Below are positions 1 to 8,652 of a stretch of 64,000 bases of DNA, one piece after another; positions within the stretch are counted from its first letter, which is position 1, and each line of letters opens with the position of its first letter. Below the pieces are notes generated by a model, which saw only the letters and a program-made list of their open reading frames with translations, had not been told where the DNA came from and did not search any database. Source of the stretch: Bradyrhizobium sp. CB2312 (GTDB lineage: Bacteria > Pseudomonadota > Alphaproteobacteria > Rhizobiales > Xanthobacteraceae). A program made the position numbers and the translations under genes. Location: NCBI RefSeq assembly GCF_029714425.1, contig NZ_CP121668.1:372001-436000 (forward strand), written 5' to 3'.

Positions 1-2
1 AC

Positions 3-482
3 ATTCCGCTGGCTGAGGAGTTTCGCGATACCCGCTACATCGAATTGCAGATCGGGCCGATCGACAATCCGATCCTGCATTCGCCCTCGGCCGTGAGCAT
101 GGGCAATCCGCACGCGGTGTTCTGGGTCGACGACGTCAACGCCTACGACCTCGGCCGCTTCGGTCCGCTGCTGGAAAATCACCCGATCTTCCCCGAGCGC
201 GCCAACATCACGCTGGCGCATATCGTCGATCCCCAGCACATCACGATCCGCACCTGGGAGCGCGGCGCAGGTCTGACCCGGGCCTGCGGTTCGGCGGCCT
301 GTGCGACCGCGGTCGCGGCTGCGCGGCTGAAGCGCGCCGAGCGCAATGTCGAGATCACGCTGCCCGGCGGCAAGCTCGGCATCGAATGGCGCGAGCGCGA
401 CGATCATGTGCTGATGACCGGCACGGCGACCTTCGAATACGAAGGCAATTTCGATCCGGCGCTGTTCGCGCCGGTCGGGTAA
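3..482 (+). CDS. dapF: Diaminopimelate epimerase, C-terminal part (cut by window edge)
   Basis: The reading frame is open from the first bases of the window, so the N-terminal half lies outside. DapF interconverts LL- and meso-diaminopimelate for lysine and peptidoglycan synthesis in the cytoplasm. Visible family motifs are [10 protein letters not shown] and [16 protein letters not shown], the latter holding the second catalytic cysteine (ACGSAA). The stop codon overlaps the next start by one base (TAATG), so it is probably translationally coupled to mtaB. The dapF-mtaB-ftsY neighbourhood is usual in rhizobia. Confidence 0.95.
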   Translation: MPLAEEFRDTRYIELQIGPIDNPILHSPSAVSMGNPHAVFWVDDVNAYDLGRFGPLLENHPIFPERANITLAHIVDPQHITIRTWERGAGLTRACGSAACATAVAAARLKRAERNVEITLPGGKLGIEWRERDDHVLMTGTATFEYEGNFDPALFAPVG

Positions 483-1735
483 TGGCCGTCGACGTCGTCA
501 GCTTCGGCTGCCGCCTCAACGCCTTCGAGGCCGAGGTGATCCGCCGCGAGGCCGAGGGCGCGGGGCTCGAAGACACCATCGTCATCAATAGCTGCGCCGT
601 CACCAATGAGGCCGTGGCGCAGGCGCGCCAGTCGATCCGCAAGCTGAGGCGCGAGCGGCCTTCGGCGCGCATCGTCGTCACCGGCTGCGCGGCGCAGACG
701 CAAAGCGCGATGTTCGCCGACATGGCCGAGGTCGACCGCGTCGTCGGCAATGACGACAAGCTGCGCGGCGAAGCGTGGCGCGAGACGCGCAACGCTTTCG
801 ACCTTGGTGCCAGCGAGAAGATCGCCGTCAGCGACATCATGGCGGTCAAGGAGATGGCGCCGCATCTGATCGATGGCTATGCGCGCGGCCTGCCGCGCGT
901 ATTCGTGCAGGTGCAGAACGGCTGCGACCATCGCTGCACCTTCTGCATCATCCCGTTCGGCCGCGGCAATTCACGCTCGGTGCCGATGGGTGCGGTGGTC
1001 GATCAGGTGCGGACGCTGGTCGGGCGCGGCTATGCCGAGATCGTGCTGACCGGCGTCGATCTCACCAGCTACGGCACTGATCTGCCGGGCGCGCCGAAGC
1101 TCGGCATGCTGACCAAACAGATCCTGCGGCATGTGCCGGAGTTGAAGCGTCTGCGTATCTCTTCGATCGATTCGATCGAGGCGGACGCCGATCTGCTGGA
1201 CGCCATCGCTGACGATGCGCGGCTGATGCCGCACCTGCATCTGTCGCTGCAATCCGGTGACGACATGATCCTGAAGCGCATGAAGCGGCGGCATTCGCGG
1301 AAGCAAGCGATCACGTTCTGCGACCAGGTCCGCCGCCTCCGCCCGGATATCGCGTTGGGTGCCGACATCATCGCGGGCTTCCCGACCGAGACCGAGGAGA
1401 TGTTTTTGCGCTCGCTCGATCTGGTCGAGGAGTGCGGCCTGACATTCCTGCACGTCTTCCCCTATTCGCCACGCCCCGGCACGCCGGCCGCGCGGATGCC
1501 GCAGGTCGCGGGTGGCGCGATCAAGCAGCGCGCGAAGCGGCTGCGTGCGGCAGGTGAGGTGGCGCTACGGCAGCGGCTGCAAGCCGAGGTCGGCGCGACG
1601 CGCGAGGTGCTGATCGAGAGTGACGGGCAGGGACGCACGGAGCACTATCTGCCGGTGGCGATTGCGGGCGGACGTGTGGGCAGCGTCGTGCAGCTGATGA
1701 TTGCCGGCAGCGATGGCGAGCGGCTGACCACGTAA
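482..1735 (+). CDS. mtaB: tRNA (N6-threonylcarbamoyladenosine(37)-C2)-methylthiotransferase
   Basis: This 417-residue radical-SAM methylthiotransferase would convert t6A37 to ms2t6A37 in ANN-decoding tRNAs. The N-terminal UPF0004 domain shows its three cluster cysteines at about C10 (FGCRLN), C38 (NSCAVT) and C69 (TGCAAQ). The radical-SAM cluster motif CxxxCxxC is C148/C152/C155 (CDHRCTFC). A short TRAM-like tail follows. I chose the ATG at 482, which overlaps the dapF stop, because the [13 protein letters not shown] start matches the family. A start at 386 would add unrelated residues that lie over dapF. MtaB is preferred over MiaB from the FGCRLN motif and overall length. Confidence 0.93.
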   Translation: MAVDVVSFGCRLNAFEAEVIRREAEGAGLEDTIVINSCAVTNEAVAQARQSIRKLRRERPSARIVVTGCAAQTQSAMFADMAEVDRVVGNDDKLRGEAWRETRNAFDLGASEKIAVSDIMAVKEMAPHLIDGYARGLPRVFVQVQNGCDHRCTFCIIPFGRGNSRSVPMGAVVDQVRTLVGRGYAEIVLTGVDLTSYGTDLPGAPKLGMLTKQILRHVPELKRLRISSIDSIEADADLLDAIADDARLMPHLHLSLQSGDDMILKRMKRRHSRKQAITFCDQVRRLRPDIALGADIIAGFPTETEEMFLRSLDLVEECGLTFLHVFPYSPRPGTPAARMPQVAGGAIKQRAKRLRAAGEVALRQRLQAEVGATREVLIESDGQGRTEHYLPVAIAGGRVGSVVQLMIAGSDGERLTT

Positions 1736-1741
1736 CAGGTG

Positions 1742-1950
1742 CTCTCTTCCTTCTCCCCTTGTGGGAGAAGGTGGCATAGGCGGCCTTTGGCCGCCGTCTC
1801 TAAGAACGCCGAAGCGAAGCTTCGGCTACGGCGCCGGATGAGGGGTTGCTTCCGCGAATTCTACTGCGTGAAGGTGCACGCGGAGAGAGACCCCTCACCC
1901 GTCTCGCCGCTGCGCGGCGAGCCACCCTCTCCCACAGGGGGAGAGGGGAA
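1742..1950. repeat. Palindromic intergenic element, ctccc/gggag family (copy A1)
   Basis: The gap between the convergent mtaB and DUF2336 genes is filled by an inverted repeat. The left arm (about 1748-1773, ccttctccccttgtgggaga) pairs with the right arm (about 1921-1945, ccctctcccacagggggaga). Smaller palindromes lie between the arms (ggcggcctttggccgcc, gccgctgcgcggcg). It may act as a bidirectional transcript end. I see no gene inside. Confidence 0.8.
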
Positions 1951-1954
1951 GAAT

Positions 1955-3064
1955 CTACTGCGCCCTGACCTGCCAGAACCTGAGCGTCCGCCGCGCATTC
2001 TCCGGCGTCATCCGCGCAAAATGCCCTTGCGCTCTGGCGACGTCGGCCGGCTTCATCGCGCCGGTGGCATAACGGCTTTCGAGCACGGCGGCCGTGGTTT
2101 CCCAGCGGAGCTGCGCGGCCTTGCACGGCACCAGCAGGCCGTCGTCGCGCAGGCTCTGCATCAGCGGGCGAATCACCTCGACGGTCGAGCCGGACAGCGC
2201 GGCCAGAGCCGCGACGGTCTCCTCATAGCGCCGCTGCATGGCGAAGCCGAGCAGCGTCGCCTCGCTGAGCTGGCCGGCGGCCTTGAGACTGGCGATCGCC
2301 CGCTTGGCGCCTTCGAAGTCGCGGACTGCCGACATCTCGCGCTCGACGCCGACGGTGACGGCCGTGATCGCGCTCTGGATTTCCTCGAACAGATGCGGCG
2401 GCGCGCGCGACAGCAGGCGGGTGCGCACCGCATCCGTTGCCGAGCGCAGCAATTGACGGCGCAGGTCCGACGGCAGATCGACGCGGACGCCGACATTGAC
2501 GGCGAGCTCGGGATCGCTCTCGGCCTGTCCGACGATGAGGGCAAATCCATTGCCTGAGACGCGCGCGCCCGGATTGGTCGCGAGGCGCCGGCTGACGCTG
2601 GGATAACGCCGCGCCAGCAGCGCGTCGGTGACGATCTCCTTCAGCCACCAGCGCCCGGCGACCGCGAGCAGATGTGGCTCGCCCTTGCTGGAGGCGATCT
2701 TCACGAGCTCGCCGTCGTCGAGGCGTGCGGATTCTTGCAGCACGGGGCCGGCGATGCGGATCTCGTCATTGTTGGCGAGGCGGCGGATGACGGAGGGCGG
2801 CGCCTGCGCGATCGGCGCGAGCTGCGCGCTGATCTCGGCCAAGGCAACGCGCGCGCCGATGTCGGCGATGGCGCGCAGCTCGATGGTGCCGATCAGGCGC
2901 TCGAGCACATCGTCGAACAGCGCGATCTGCTCGTCGTCAAAGCTGCCGGCGGAAGAGAGGAACAGATCGGTGACGCGCCGGGCGGTTTCCAGGCCTTTTT
3001 CCGCCGAGCCCATCCGAATCGCGGATTCGACCTCGTCGATGATCGATAGTTCGGCCTTGGACAT
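1955..3064 (-). CDS. DUF2336 domain-containing protein
   Basis: A 369-residue cytoplasmic protein, mostly helical, resembling the DUF2336 family common in Rhizobiales. No catalytic motif or signal peptide is visible. The sequence is rich in short helical hairpins such as RRLANNDEI and SVSRRLATNPGARVSG, which suggests a HEAT-like helical repeat fold (inference). The ATG at 3064 (MSKAELSIIDEVE) is chosen over an upstream start at 3112 because the extra residues look non-coding. Function is unknown. It is a single-gene unit flanked by palindromic elements on both sides. Confidence 0.8.
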   Translation of the reverse strand: MSKAELSIIDEVESAIRMGSAEKGLETARRVTDLFLSSAGSFDDEQIALFDDVLERLIGTIELRAIADIGARVALAEISAQLAPIAQAPPSVIRRLANNDEIRIAGPVLQESARLDDGELVKIASSKGEPHLLAVAGRWWLKEIVTDALLARRYPSVSRRLATNPGARVSGNGFALIVGQAESDPELAVNVGVRVDLPSDLRRQLLRSATDAVRTRLLSRAPPHLFEEIQSAITAVTVGVEREMSAVRDFEGAKRAIASLKAAGQLSEATLLGFAMQRRYEETVAALAALSGSTVEVIRPLMQSLRDDGLLVPCKAAQLRWETTAAVLESRYATGAMKPADVARAQGHFARMTPENARRTLRFWQVRAQ

Positions 3065-3187
3065 GACGCGCGGCTCGTCCTGAGCGGATTGACGGAAGCT
3101 TGTTCTAAGCAACCGCTATCATTAGAGGCGAGCGCTGAAGGTTTCGTAAACCATGGGCGATGCGAACGAGATGCCGCAACGGCGGAG

Positions 3188-3352
3188 CTGCGCTCCCTCC
3201 CCCGCTCGCGGGGGAGGGTAGGGGAGAGGGTGTCTCCGCAACGGGATAATCCCCCAGAGGATAGAGCCCTCACCCGCGCCGGAGCCTGGCATCGGGCGCG
3301 CCTTCGGCGCGACCCGTTGGGCGCGACCTCTCCCCCAAGCGGGAGAGGTTAA
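3188..3352. repeat. Palindromic intergenic element, ctccc/gggag family (copy A2)
   Basis: The 300-base gap 3065-3364 holds this inverted repeat. The left arm begins ctccctcccccgctcgcggg and the right arm ends cctctcccccaagcgggaga. A nested palindrome (gggcgcgccttcggcgcg) lies in between. No ORF here is credible. Confidence 0.75.
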
Positions 3353-3364
3353 GCGACATCGCCG

Positions 3365-4066
3365 CTACTCCCCATTCCACCCGCACGCCCTGAGCTTCTC
3401 ATGCATGTGCGGCGGGGCCGGCGCGACCACGCGGACCGGCTCCTTGTTCCGGGAGATCGGCACCACGATCTCGCGGGAATGCAGGTGCAGCTTCGGCTCG
3501 CCGAAGCGCGGGCCGTTGCCGTAAATGTTATCGCCGAAGATCGGCCAGCCGGATGCGGCCGAATGCACCCGCAATTGGTGGGTCCGCCCGGTCACCGGTT
3601 CCATGGCGAGCCAAGTGAAACCGTCGCCCCGCCCCATCACCTTCCAGTTAGTGACGGCCTTCTGGCCTTCAGGGTCGGGCTTCTGCCACCAGCCGCGCTC
3701 GGCATTGAGCCGGCCGAGGGCTAAGTCGATCGTGCCTTCGTCCTCATTGGGGCCGCCCTCGACCACCGTCCAGTAGGTCTTGCCGATCTTGCCGTGTTTG
3801 AACAGCAGGCCGAGCGATGCGGTCGCCTTGCGATGGCGGCCGAGCACAAGGCAACCGGAGGTGTCCTTATCCAGCCGGTGGGCCAGCACCGGCGGCCGGG
3901 GCAGGCCGAACCGGAGCGCATCGAAGGAATCCTCCAGATTGGGGCCGCCCTTGGGGCCGCGATGCACGGGAAGGCCGGCCGGCTTGTCGATCACCAGCAT
4001 CAGGCCGTCGCGGTGGAGCACACGGGCCAGGATCTCGTCGGCGGTCAATTGGGGAACATCGAGCAA
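3365..4066 (-). CDS. RluA-family RNA pseudouridine synthase
   Basis: A 233-residue RluA-type enzyme that would isomerise uridine to pseudouridine in rRNA or tRNA. The catalytic motif HRLDKDTSG places the catalytic Asp at about residue 66. DKPAGLPVHRG and GRTHQLRVH are also typical of the family. There is no N-terminal S4 domain, as in the shorter RluA/TruC-like members, so the exact target cannot be assigned. The longest frame starts with a TTG at 4066, just after an in-frame stop, and no strong ribosome binding site is visible, so the start is uncertain. Confidence 0.9.
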   Translation of the reverse strand: MLDVPQLTADEILARVLHRDGLMLVIDKPAGLPVHRGPKGGPNLEDSFDALRFGLPRPPVLAHRLDKDTSGCLVLGRHRKATASLGLLFKHGKIGKTYWTVVEGGPNEDEGTIDLALGRLNAERGWWQKPDPEGQKAVTNWKVMGRGDGFTWLAMEPVTGRTHQLRVHSAASGWPIFGDNIYGNGPRFGEPKLHLHSREIVVPISRNKEPVRVVAPAPPHMHEKLRACGWNGE

Positions 4067-4121
4067 TCGCAGGACTTTCGGTCAAGACTTTCGTTTGGCA
4101 GCCGGAACGGCTAACACACCA

Positions 4122-4198
4122 CCAGTGCGGTGGATTTGGCATTCGCTCAGCGGCAGCCGCGAAATGCGAAGCGAATGCCAAATCCAGGGCCGCACTGG
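4122..4198. repeat. Inverted repeat upstream of ftsY (outer)
   Basis: The left arm 4122-4147 (starting ccagtgcggtggatttggca) is matched by the right arm 4171-4198 in reverse complement, with a two-base insertion. It would form a stem of about 25 bp in DNA or RNA. It lies between the divergent pseudouridine synthase and ftsY. Confidence 0.8.
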
Positions 4199-4208
4199 CA
4201 ACAACATT

Positions 4209-4289
4209 TTCTCGTGCCGCTCTTCGATTTGAAGTTCCTAACCGGACTTGCGGCAAGAGAGTAGGAACTTCAAATCGGCGGCACGAGAA
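4209..4289. repeat. Inverted repeat abutting the ftsY start codon
   Basis: The left arm 4209-4240 (ttctcgtgccgc then cgatttgaagttccta) is the reverse complement of the right arm 4262-4289, with a four-base bulge in the left arm. The right arm ends two bases before the ftsY ATG at 4292, so in mRNA the ribosome binding region would lie in a stem of about 28 bp. No separate Shine-Dalgarno sequence is visible. Confidence 0.85.
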
Positions 4290-4291
4290 CC

Positions 4292-5239
4292 ATGAACGAT
4301 ACCACGTCAGATCCCCCCAAGCTGAGCTGGTGGCGCCGTCTGTCCAACGGGCTGAAGCGCACCTCGTCCTCGCTCGGGACCGCGGTCGCCGATCTCGTCA
4401 CCAAGCGCAAGCTCGACCGCGCCATGCTCGACGACATCGAGGACGTGCTGCTGCGCGCCGACCTCGGCACCTCGGTCGCGGTGCGGATCGCGGACGCGGT
4501 CGGCACCGGGCGCTACGACAAGGCGATCTCAGCGGACGAGGTCAAGGACGTCGTCGCGACCGAGGTCGAGAAGGTGCTGGCGCCGGTTGCAAAACCCCTT
4601 GTGATCGATACGGCGAAAAAGCCGTTCGTCATTCTCGTCGTCGGCGTCAACGGCTCCGGCAAGACCACCACTATCGGAAAACTCTCGCAAAAATTCGCCT
4701 CCGAAGGCCGCAAGGTGATGCTGGCCGCCGGCGATACGTTTCGCGCCGCAGCCATCGAGCAGCTCAAGGTCTGGGGCGAGCGCACCAAGACGCCGGTCAT
4801 CGCGGGCGCGCAGGGCTCGGATTCGGCGAGTCTTGCCTTCAACGCGCTGACGGCGGCGAAGGAGCAGAGCATCGACGTGCTCCTGATCGACACCGCCGGC
4901 CGGCTCCAGAACAAGGCCGAACTGATGAACGAGCTCGAAAAGGTCGTGCGCGTGATCCGCAAGGTGGATGACACTGCGCCGCATGCCGTGCTGCTTGTGC
5001 TGGACGCCACCGTGGGCCAGAACGCGCTGTCGCAGGTCGAGGCCTTCCATCGCACCGCCGGGGTCACCGGCCTCGTGATGACCAAGCTCGACGGCACCGC
5101 GCGTGGCGGCATCCTGGTGGCGCTCGCGGAGAAATTCAAACTGCCGGTGCATTTCATCGGCGTCGGCGAGGGCGTCGACGATCTCGCCGCCTTCACCGCG
5201 CGCGATTTCGCCCGCGCGATCGCCGGAATCGAGTCATAG
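4292..5239 (+). CDS. ftsY: Signal recognition particle receptor FtsY
   Basis: A 315-residue SRP-receptor GTPase that docks ribosome-SRP complexes at the inner membrane for cotranslational insertion. The helical N domain covers about residues 10-100. The G domain has P-loop GVNGSGKTT at about 118-126, then DTAGR and TKLDGTARGG. The long acidic A domain of E. coli FtsY is absent and only a short amphipathic/basic N-terminus remains (WWRRLSNGLKRTSS), the usual short alphaproteobacterial form. Its start codon directly follows a long inverted repeat. Confidence 0.97.
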   Translation: MNDTTSDPPKLSWWRRLSNGLKRTSSSLGTAVADLVTKRKLDRAMLDDIEDVLLRADLGTSVAVRIADAVGTGRYDKAISADEVKDVVATEVEKVLAPVAKPLVIDTAKKPFVILVVGVNGSGKTTTIGKLSQKFASEGRKVMLAAGDTFRAAAIEQLKVWGERTKTPVIAGAQGSDSASLAFNALTAAKEQSIDVLLIDTAGRLQNKAELMNELEKVVRVIRKVDDTAPHAVLLVLDATVGQNALSQVEAFHRTAGVTGLVMTKLDGTARGGILVALAEKFKLPVHFIGVGEGVDDLAAFTARDFARAIAGIES

Positions 5240-5248
5240 GTTTTCTTT

Positions 5249-5370
5249 CGTCATCCCCCGCGAAGGCGGGGGATCCAGTATTCCGAGGCGCCTGTAGTCT
5301 GCAACGAGCGGCGCGGCGTACTGGATGCCCCGCCCCCAGTGCGCAATTGCGCACAAGGCGGGGCATGACA
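5249..5370. repeat. Palindromic intergenic element, cgtcatccccc family (copy C1)
   Basis: It begins cgtcatcccccgcgaaggcg and ends with an arm containing aaggcggggcatgaca, so the outer ends are inverted. The core has ggatccagtattccg and its imperfect complement cgtactggatgcc. It lies between ftsY and the septation gene. Confidence 0.75.
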
Positions 5371-5387
5371 GCAACGAAGGTCAGGTA

Positions 5388-5990
5388 ATGGACAAGACCC
5401 AGCCGCATCCGCTGTTCAAGCTTGCGACCGAACTCGGTCCGCTGCTCGTGTTCTTCTTCGTCAACGCGAAGTTCAATTTGTTCGCCGCTACCGGCGCCTT
5501 CATGGTCGCGATCGTCGCGGCGATGATCGCGTCCTATGTGGTGACGCGTCACATCCCGATCATGGCGGTCGTCACCGGCGTCATCGTGCTGGTGTTCGGG
5601 ACGCTGACCCTGGTGCTGCACGACGAGACCTTCATCAAGGTCAAGCCGACCATCATCTATGGCCTGTTCGCCGCGATCCTCGGCGGCGGCCTCCTGTTCG
5701 GCCGCTCCTTCATCGCCGTGATGTTCGACCAGATGTTCAATCTGACGCCGCAGGGCTGGCGAATCCTCACGCTGCGCTGGGCGTTGTTCTTCGCAGGCAT
5801 GGCGGTGCTGAACGAGATCGTCTGGCGCACCCAGAGCACGGACTTCTGGGTGAACTTCAAGGTGTTCGGCGTGACCACGATCACGATGATCTTCGCCATC
5901 GCCCAGATGCCGCTGACCAAGCGCTACGGCATCGAGCCGGCCTCGCTGGAGGCGAGCGAGGCTGAGGCGGGGGATGTGAGGAAGGGGTGA
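5388..5990 (+). CDS. ispZ: Inner membrane septation protein A (YciB/IspZ family)
   Basis: A 200-residue polytopic inner membrane protein of the IspZ/YciB family, implicated in cell-envelope synthesis and septation. The sequence shows about five or six hydrophobic helices and the motifs [14 protein letters not shown] near the N-terminus and [20 protein letters not shown] near the C-terminus. I chose the ATG at 5388 ([18 protein letters not shown]). The upstream start at 5325 would read through the palindromic element. Confidence 0.9.
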   Translation: MDKTQPHPLFKLATELGPLLVFFFVNAKFNLFAATGAFMVAIVAAMIASYVVTRHIPIMAVVTGVIVLVFGTLTLVLHDETFIKVKPTIIYGLFAAILGGGLLFGRSFIAVMFDQMFNLTPQGWRILTLRWALFFAGMAVLNEIVWRTQSTDFWVNFKVFGVTTITMIFAIAQMPLTKRYGIEPASLEASEAEAGDVRKG

Positions 5991-6003
5991 CGGTCTCTCC
6001 GCT

Positions 6004-6089
6004 CGTCATTGCGAGCGAAGCGAAGCAATCCAGACTATCTCCGCGGAGGTACTCTGGATTGCTTCGTCGCGAGCTCCTCGCAATGACGG
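6004..6089. repeat. Palindromic element, cattgcgag/gaagcaatccag family (copy B1)
   Basis: Near-perfect inverted repeat: the left end is cgtcattgcgagcgaagcga and the right end contains gcgagctcctcgcaatgacg, with agcaatccag/ctggattgct inside. It sits between the convergent septation gene and ccmG. Confidence 0.85.
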
Positions 6090-6095
6090 TCTTGG

Positions 6096-6689
6096 CTAAG
6101 ATCCCGCCTTCAACGCCTTCTCCATCTGCGGCAACAGCACCGTCCGCAAATTGTCCGGCGTGATCGGCCCGACCAGCTTGTAGACGATCGTGCCCTCGCG
6201 GCCGACGACAAAGGTCTCCGGCACGCCGTAGACGCCCCATTCAATCGAGGCGCGGCCGTTGGCGTCGACGCCGACGCGGCCGAACGGGTTGCCGTAGCGC
6301 CCCAGGAAACGCCGCGCGTTGTCGGCGCTGTCCTTGTAGTTGATGCCGACGAGCTCGAAGCGTTTGTCTTTTGCCAGTTCAGTCAAGAGCGGTGCTTCGT
6401 CATGACACGGCACGCACCAGGAGGCCCAGACGTTGACGAGGCTGACCTTGCCTTTGAACGCGGTGGGATCGAGACCGGGCACCTGCGCATTGCCGGTCTG
6501 TAGTCCCTCGAGCGGCGGCAGCGTGGTCTGCGGCGCCGGACGACCGATCAGCGCCGAGGGAATGCGCGAGGGATCGCCGCTGCCGAGCCGGAACCAGAAC
6601 AGGAGCGCAAGCGCGATGAAGGCGAGCAGCGGCAGCACCATCAGGAAGGTGCGGCGCTGCGGTGCCGCGGGTGTCGATTGTTCGCTCAT
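6096..6689 (-). CDS. ccmG: Thiol:disulfide interchange protein CcmG/DsbE (CycY)
   Basis: A 197-residue membrane-anchored periplasmic thioredoxin that reduces apocytochrome c or CcmH cysteines before haem attachment. One N-terminal transmembrane segment spans about residues 14-33. The thioredoxin fold has active site WCVPC at 91-95, with C92 and C95, and the cis-Pro region GVPETFVV. It is the last gene of the ccm unit, and its ATG overlaps the ccmD stop by four bases (ATGA), implying translational coupling. Confidence 0.96.
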   Translation of the reverse strand: MSEQSTPAAPQRRTFLMVLPLLAFIALALLFWFRLGSGDPSRIPSALIGRPAPQTTLPPLEGLQTGNAQVPGLDPTAFKGKVSLVNVWASWCVPCHDEAPLLTELAKDKRFELVGINYKDSADNARRFLGRYGNPFGRVGVDANGRASIEWGVYGVPETFVVGREGTIVYKLVGPITPDNLRTVLLPQMEKALKAGS

Positions 6690-6883
6690 GTGAGTTGTCT
6701 TGGGCTGTCCGTCGCGCTGCGACCGGAGCGGCGCGTGACGCCGCTGCGGTCAAGCTCGCGCAGGCGCTGGGTCTGGCTGCGATAGTCGAGCGCGATCCAG
6801 CCGACCAGGATTGCGACCACGAGGGCGACGGCGGCATAGGACGTCACGATGAAGGACGCGTAGGGACCAAGCGACATCGTCAT
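6686..6883 (-). CDS. ccmD: Haem exporter protein CcmD (CycX)
   Basis: A 65-residue single-span membrane protein. One hydrophobic helix (about residues 9-31, ending [15 protein letters not shown]) is followed by a basic cytoplasmic tail. CcmD helps release holo-CcmE from the CcmABC complex. It is recognised mainly by size, topology and position: four-base overlaps with ccmC upstream and ccmG downstream fix the reading frame. Confidence 0.9.
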   Translation of the reverse strand: MTMSLGPYASFIVTSYAAVALVVAILVGWIALDYRSQTQRLRELDRSGVTRRSGRSATDSPRQLT

Positions 6884-7665
6884 GCGGCCCCTTTTGACGC
6901 GTTTTCTTCACGCGAACCGGTGCCCATTTCGGTTGAAAACGCGATGCGGCTTGCCTGCATCATCTGCAGCGAGCGGACACGTCGGCGTAAAATCTCGTTG
7001 CGCATGGCGGCCAGATGCAGCGTGACGAACAGCAACGTGAACGCGATCGCCATCACCAGCAGCGGGACCAGGAACGACTTGTCGAGCGTCGAGCCGCCCA
7101 TGCGCATCACCGAGGCCGGCTGGTGCAGCGTGTTCCACCAGTCCACGGAGAACTTGATGATCGGCAGATTGATCGCGCCGACCAGCGTCAGCACGGCGGC
7201 GGCGCGCGCCGCGCGCGAGGGATCGTCGACCGCGCGCCACAGCGCCATCAGGCCGAGATACATCAGGAACAGGATCAGCACCGAGGTCAGCCGCGCGTCC
7301 CATTCCCAATAGGTGCCCCACATCGGCCGGCCCCACAGCGAGCCTGTCAGCAGCGCGAGGAAGGTGAAGCTGGCGCCGATGGGAGCAGCCGCCTTCGCGG
7401 CGACGTCGGCGAGCGGATGCCGCCACACCAGCGTGCCGAGCGAAGCGATGCTCATCACGCCCCACACGAACATCGACAGCCAGGCATTGGGCACGTGGAT
7501 GAACATGATCTTGACGGTCGCACCCTGCTGATAATCGTCGGGTGCGAGCGCCGATTGATAGAGGCCGATCGCGAGCAGGATGACGGTCGCGGCCGCAAGC
7601 CACGGCAGCAGCCGCGCGGTCAGCGCGAGGAACCGTGTCGGATTGGCGAGGTCGATCAGCGTCAT
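6880..7665 (-). CDS. ccmC: Haem exporter protein CcmC (CycZ)
   Basis: A 261-residue six-span membrane protein that presents haem to CcmE at the periplasmic side. The tryptophan-rich WWD signature ([16 protein letters not shown]) is at about 111-126, flanked by the two axial haem histidines H57 (IHVPNAW) and about H181 (NTLHQP). I prefer the ATG at 7665 (MTLIDLANP), preceded by agaag, over a GTG at 7683 that lacks an RBS. The 90-base gap to ccmB contains a FixK2-type box. Confidence 0.96.
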   Translation of the reverse strand: MTLIDLANPTRFLALTARLLPWLAAATVILLAIGLYQSALAPDDYQQGATVKIMFIHVPNAWLSMFVWGVMSIASLGTLVWRHPLADVAAKAAAPIGASFTFLALLTGSLWGRPMWGTYWEWDARLTSVLILFLMYLGLMALWRAVDDPSRAARAAAVLTLVGAINLPIIKFSVDWWNTLHQPASVMRMGGSTLDKSFLVPLLVMAIAFTLLFVTLHLAAMRNEILRRRVRSLQMMQASRIAFSTEMGTGSREENASKGAA

Positions 7666-7726
7666 GGTCTTCTGATTAATCACAGGTCAGCGCTCACGCA
7701 ATCAGCATAAAAGCGCGCAGCGAAAG

Positions 7727-7740
7727 TTGATCGGGGTCAA
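7727..7740. promoter_or_regulatory. FixK2/FNR-type box upstream of ccmC
   Basis: The 14-base sequence TTGATCGGGGTCAA fits the Bradyrhizobium FixK2 pattern TTG(A/C)-N6-(T/G)CAA. It lies in the ccmB-ccmC gap, about 62 bases upstream of the ccmC ATG. On the minus strand a TATGCT hexamer follows 17 bases after the box, closer than the class II optimum of about 22. Prediction only. Confidence 0.5.
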
Positions 7741-7757
7741 GGACGGCCGAGCCATGG

Positions 7758-8426
7758 TCAGTCGAGCCCGTGCCGCAGGCTCGCAGCCGCCGCGAACGGG
7801 CCGATCACGAGGCTGACCAGCGACAGCGCGCACAGGATCGAGAACGGCGCGCCAAAGGTCATGGGGCCGACGATCACGGCCTGCGAGGCCGCAACGCCGA
7901 AAATCAGCACTGGGATAGACAGCGGCAGCACCAGCACCGCCATCAGGAGCCCGCCCCGGTGCAGCGTCACCGCCAGTGCCGCGCCGATCATGCCGGTGAA
8001 AGTGAGGGCCGGAGTGCCTGCCAGCAGCGTCAGCGCCACCGCAGCGGTGGCGACCATGTCGAGATTGAGCAAGAGGCCAAGCACGGGGGTTGCGACAATC
8101 AGCGGCAGCCCCGCCGCTAGCCAATGCGCCAGCGCCTTGGCCGCGCAGGCGAGTTCCAGCGGGGTCCGGCTCATGGTGATCAGGTCGAGCGAGCCGTCCT
8201 CGTGATCGGCCATGAACAGCCGGTCAAGCGTCAAAAGGCTCGCCAGCAGTGCGCCAAGCCACAGGATCGCGGGCCCGAGCCGCGACAGCAGCGCCAGATC
8301 GGGTCCCACCGCGAACGGCATCAGCACGACGACGGTCAGGAAGAACAGCACGCCGATCAGCGCCCCGCCGCCGACGCGGAGCGCGATCCTGATGTCCCGG
8401 CGGATCAGGGCGGAGAGGGCGGTCAT
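7758..8426 (-). CDS. ccmB: Haem exporter protein CcmB (CycW)
   Basis: A 222-residue, six-span integral membrane subunit of the CcmABCD complex, which works with the CcmA ATPase to release haem-loaded CcmE. The N-terminal segment LIRRDIRIALR precedes the first helix and MADHEDGSLDLITMS is a typical CcmB loop. I chose the ATG at 8426 (MTALSALIRRD). The open frame continues upstream to 8705, but that part lies in a palindromic repeat and over the ccmA end. Confidence 0.95.
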   Translation of the reverse strand: MTALSALIRRDIRIALRVGGGALIGVLFFLTVVVLMPFAVGPDLALLSRLGPAILWLGALLASLLTLDRLFMADHEDGSLDLITMSRTPLELACAAKALAHWLAAGLPLIVATPVLGLLLNLDMVATAAVALTLLAGTPALTFTGMIGAALAVTLHRGGLLMAVLVLPLSIPVLIFGVAASQAVIVGPMTFGAPFSILCALSLVSLVIGPFAAAASLRHGLD

Positions 8427-8458
8427 CTGAGGCTCCCATCTCGCCCCAAAGGCGGTGC

Positions 8459-8610
8459 ACTCCCTCCCCCCTTGCGGGGGAGGGCGGGGGAGAGGGGTAG
8501 CCCAGGAAATGGTGCGCTTGGCACTAGAGAAGAACTTCGGTCGACCGAGAGAGTCTCCGTGTGGCACCCCTCTCCCTGACCCTCCCCCGCAAGGGGGTAG
8601 GGAATGGAGA
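8459..8610. repeat. Palindromic element, ctccc/gggag family (copy A3), between ccmA and ccmB
   Basis: The left arm begins ctccctccccccttgcgggg. The right arm ends ctcccccgcaagggggtagg. The 60-base core differs from the other copies. Because ccmA and ccmB are co-oriented, the element would be transcribed within the ccm mRNA and form a very stable hairpin. Confidence 0.85.
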
Positions 8611-8652
8611 GAGCGGCGCCCGGCCGCTTGGAAAGCTGAGGGTGCTTCGATC

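Noticed and set aside
1739..2557. 272-codon plus-strand ORF starting in repeat A1
   Set aside because: It is antisense to the DUF2336 gene and begins inside a palindromic element.
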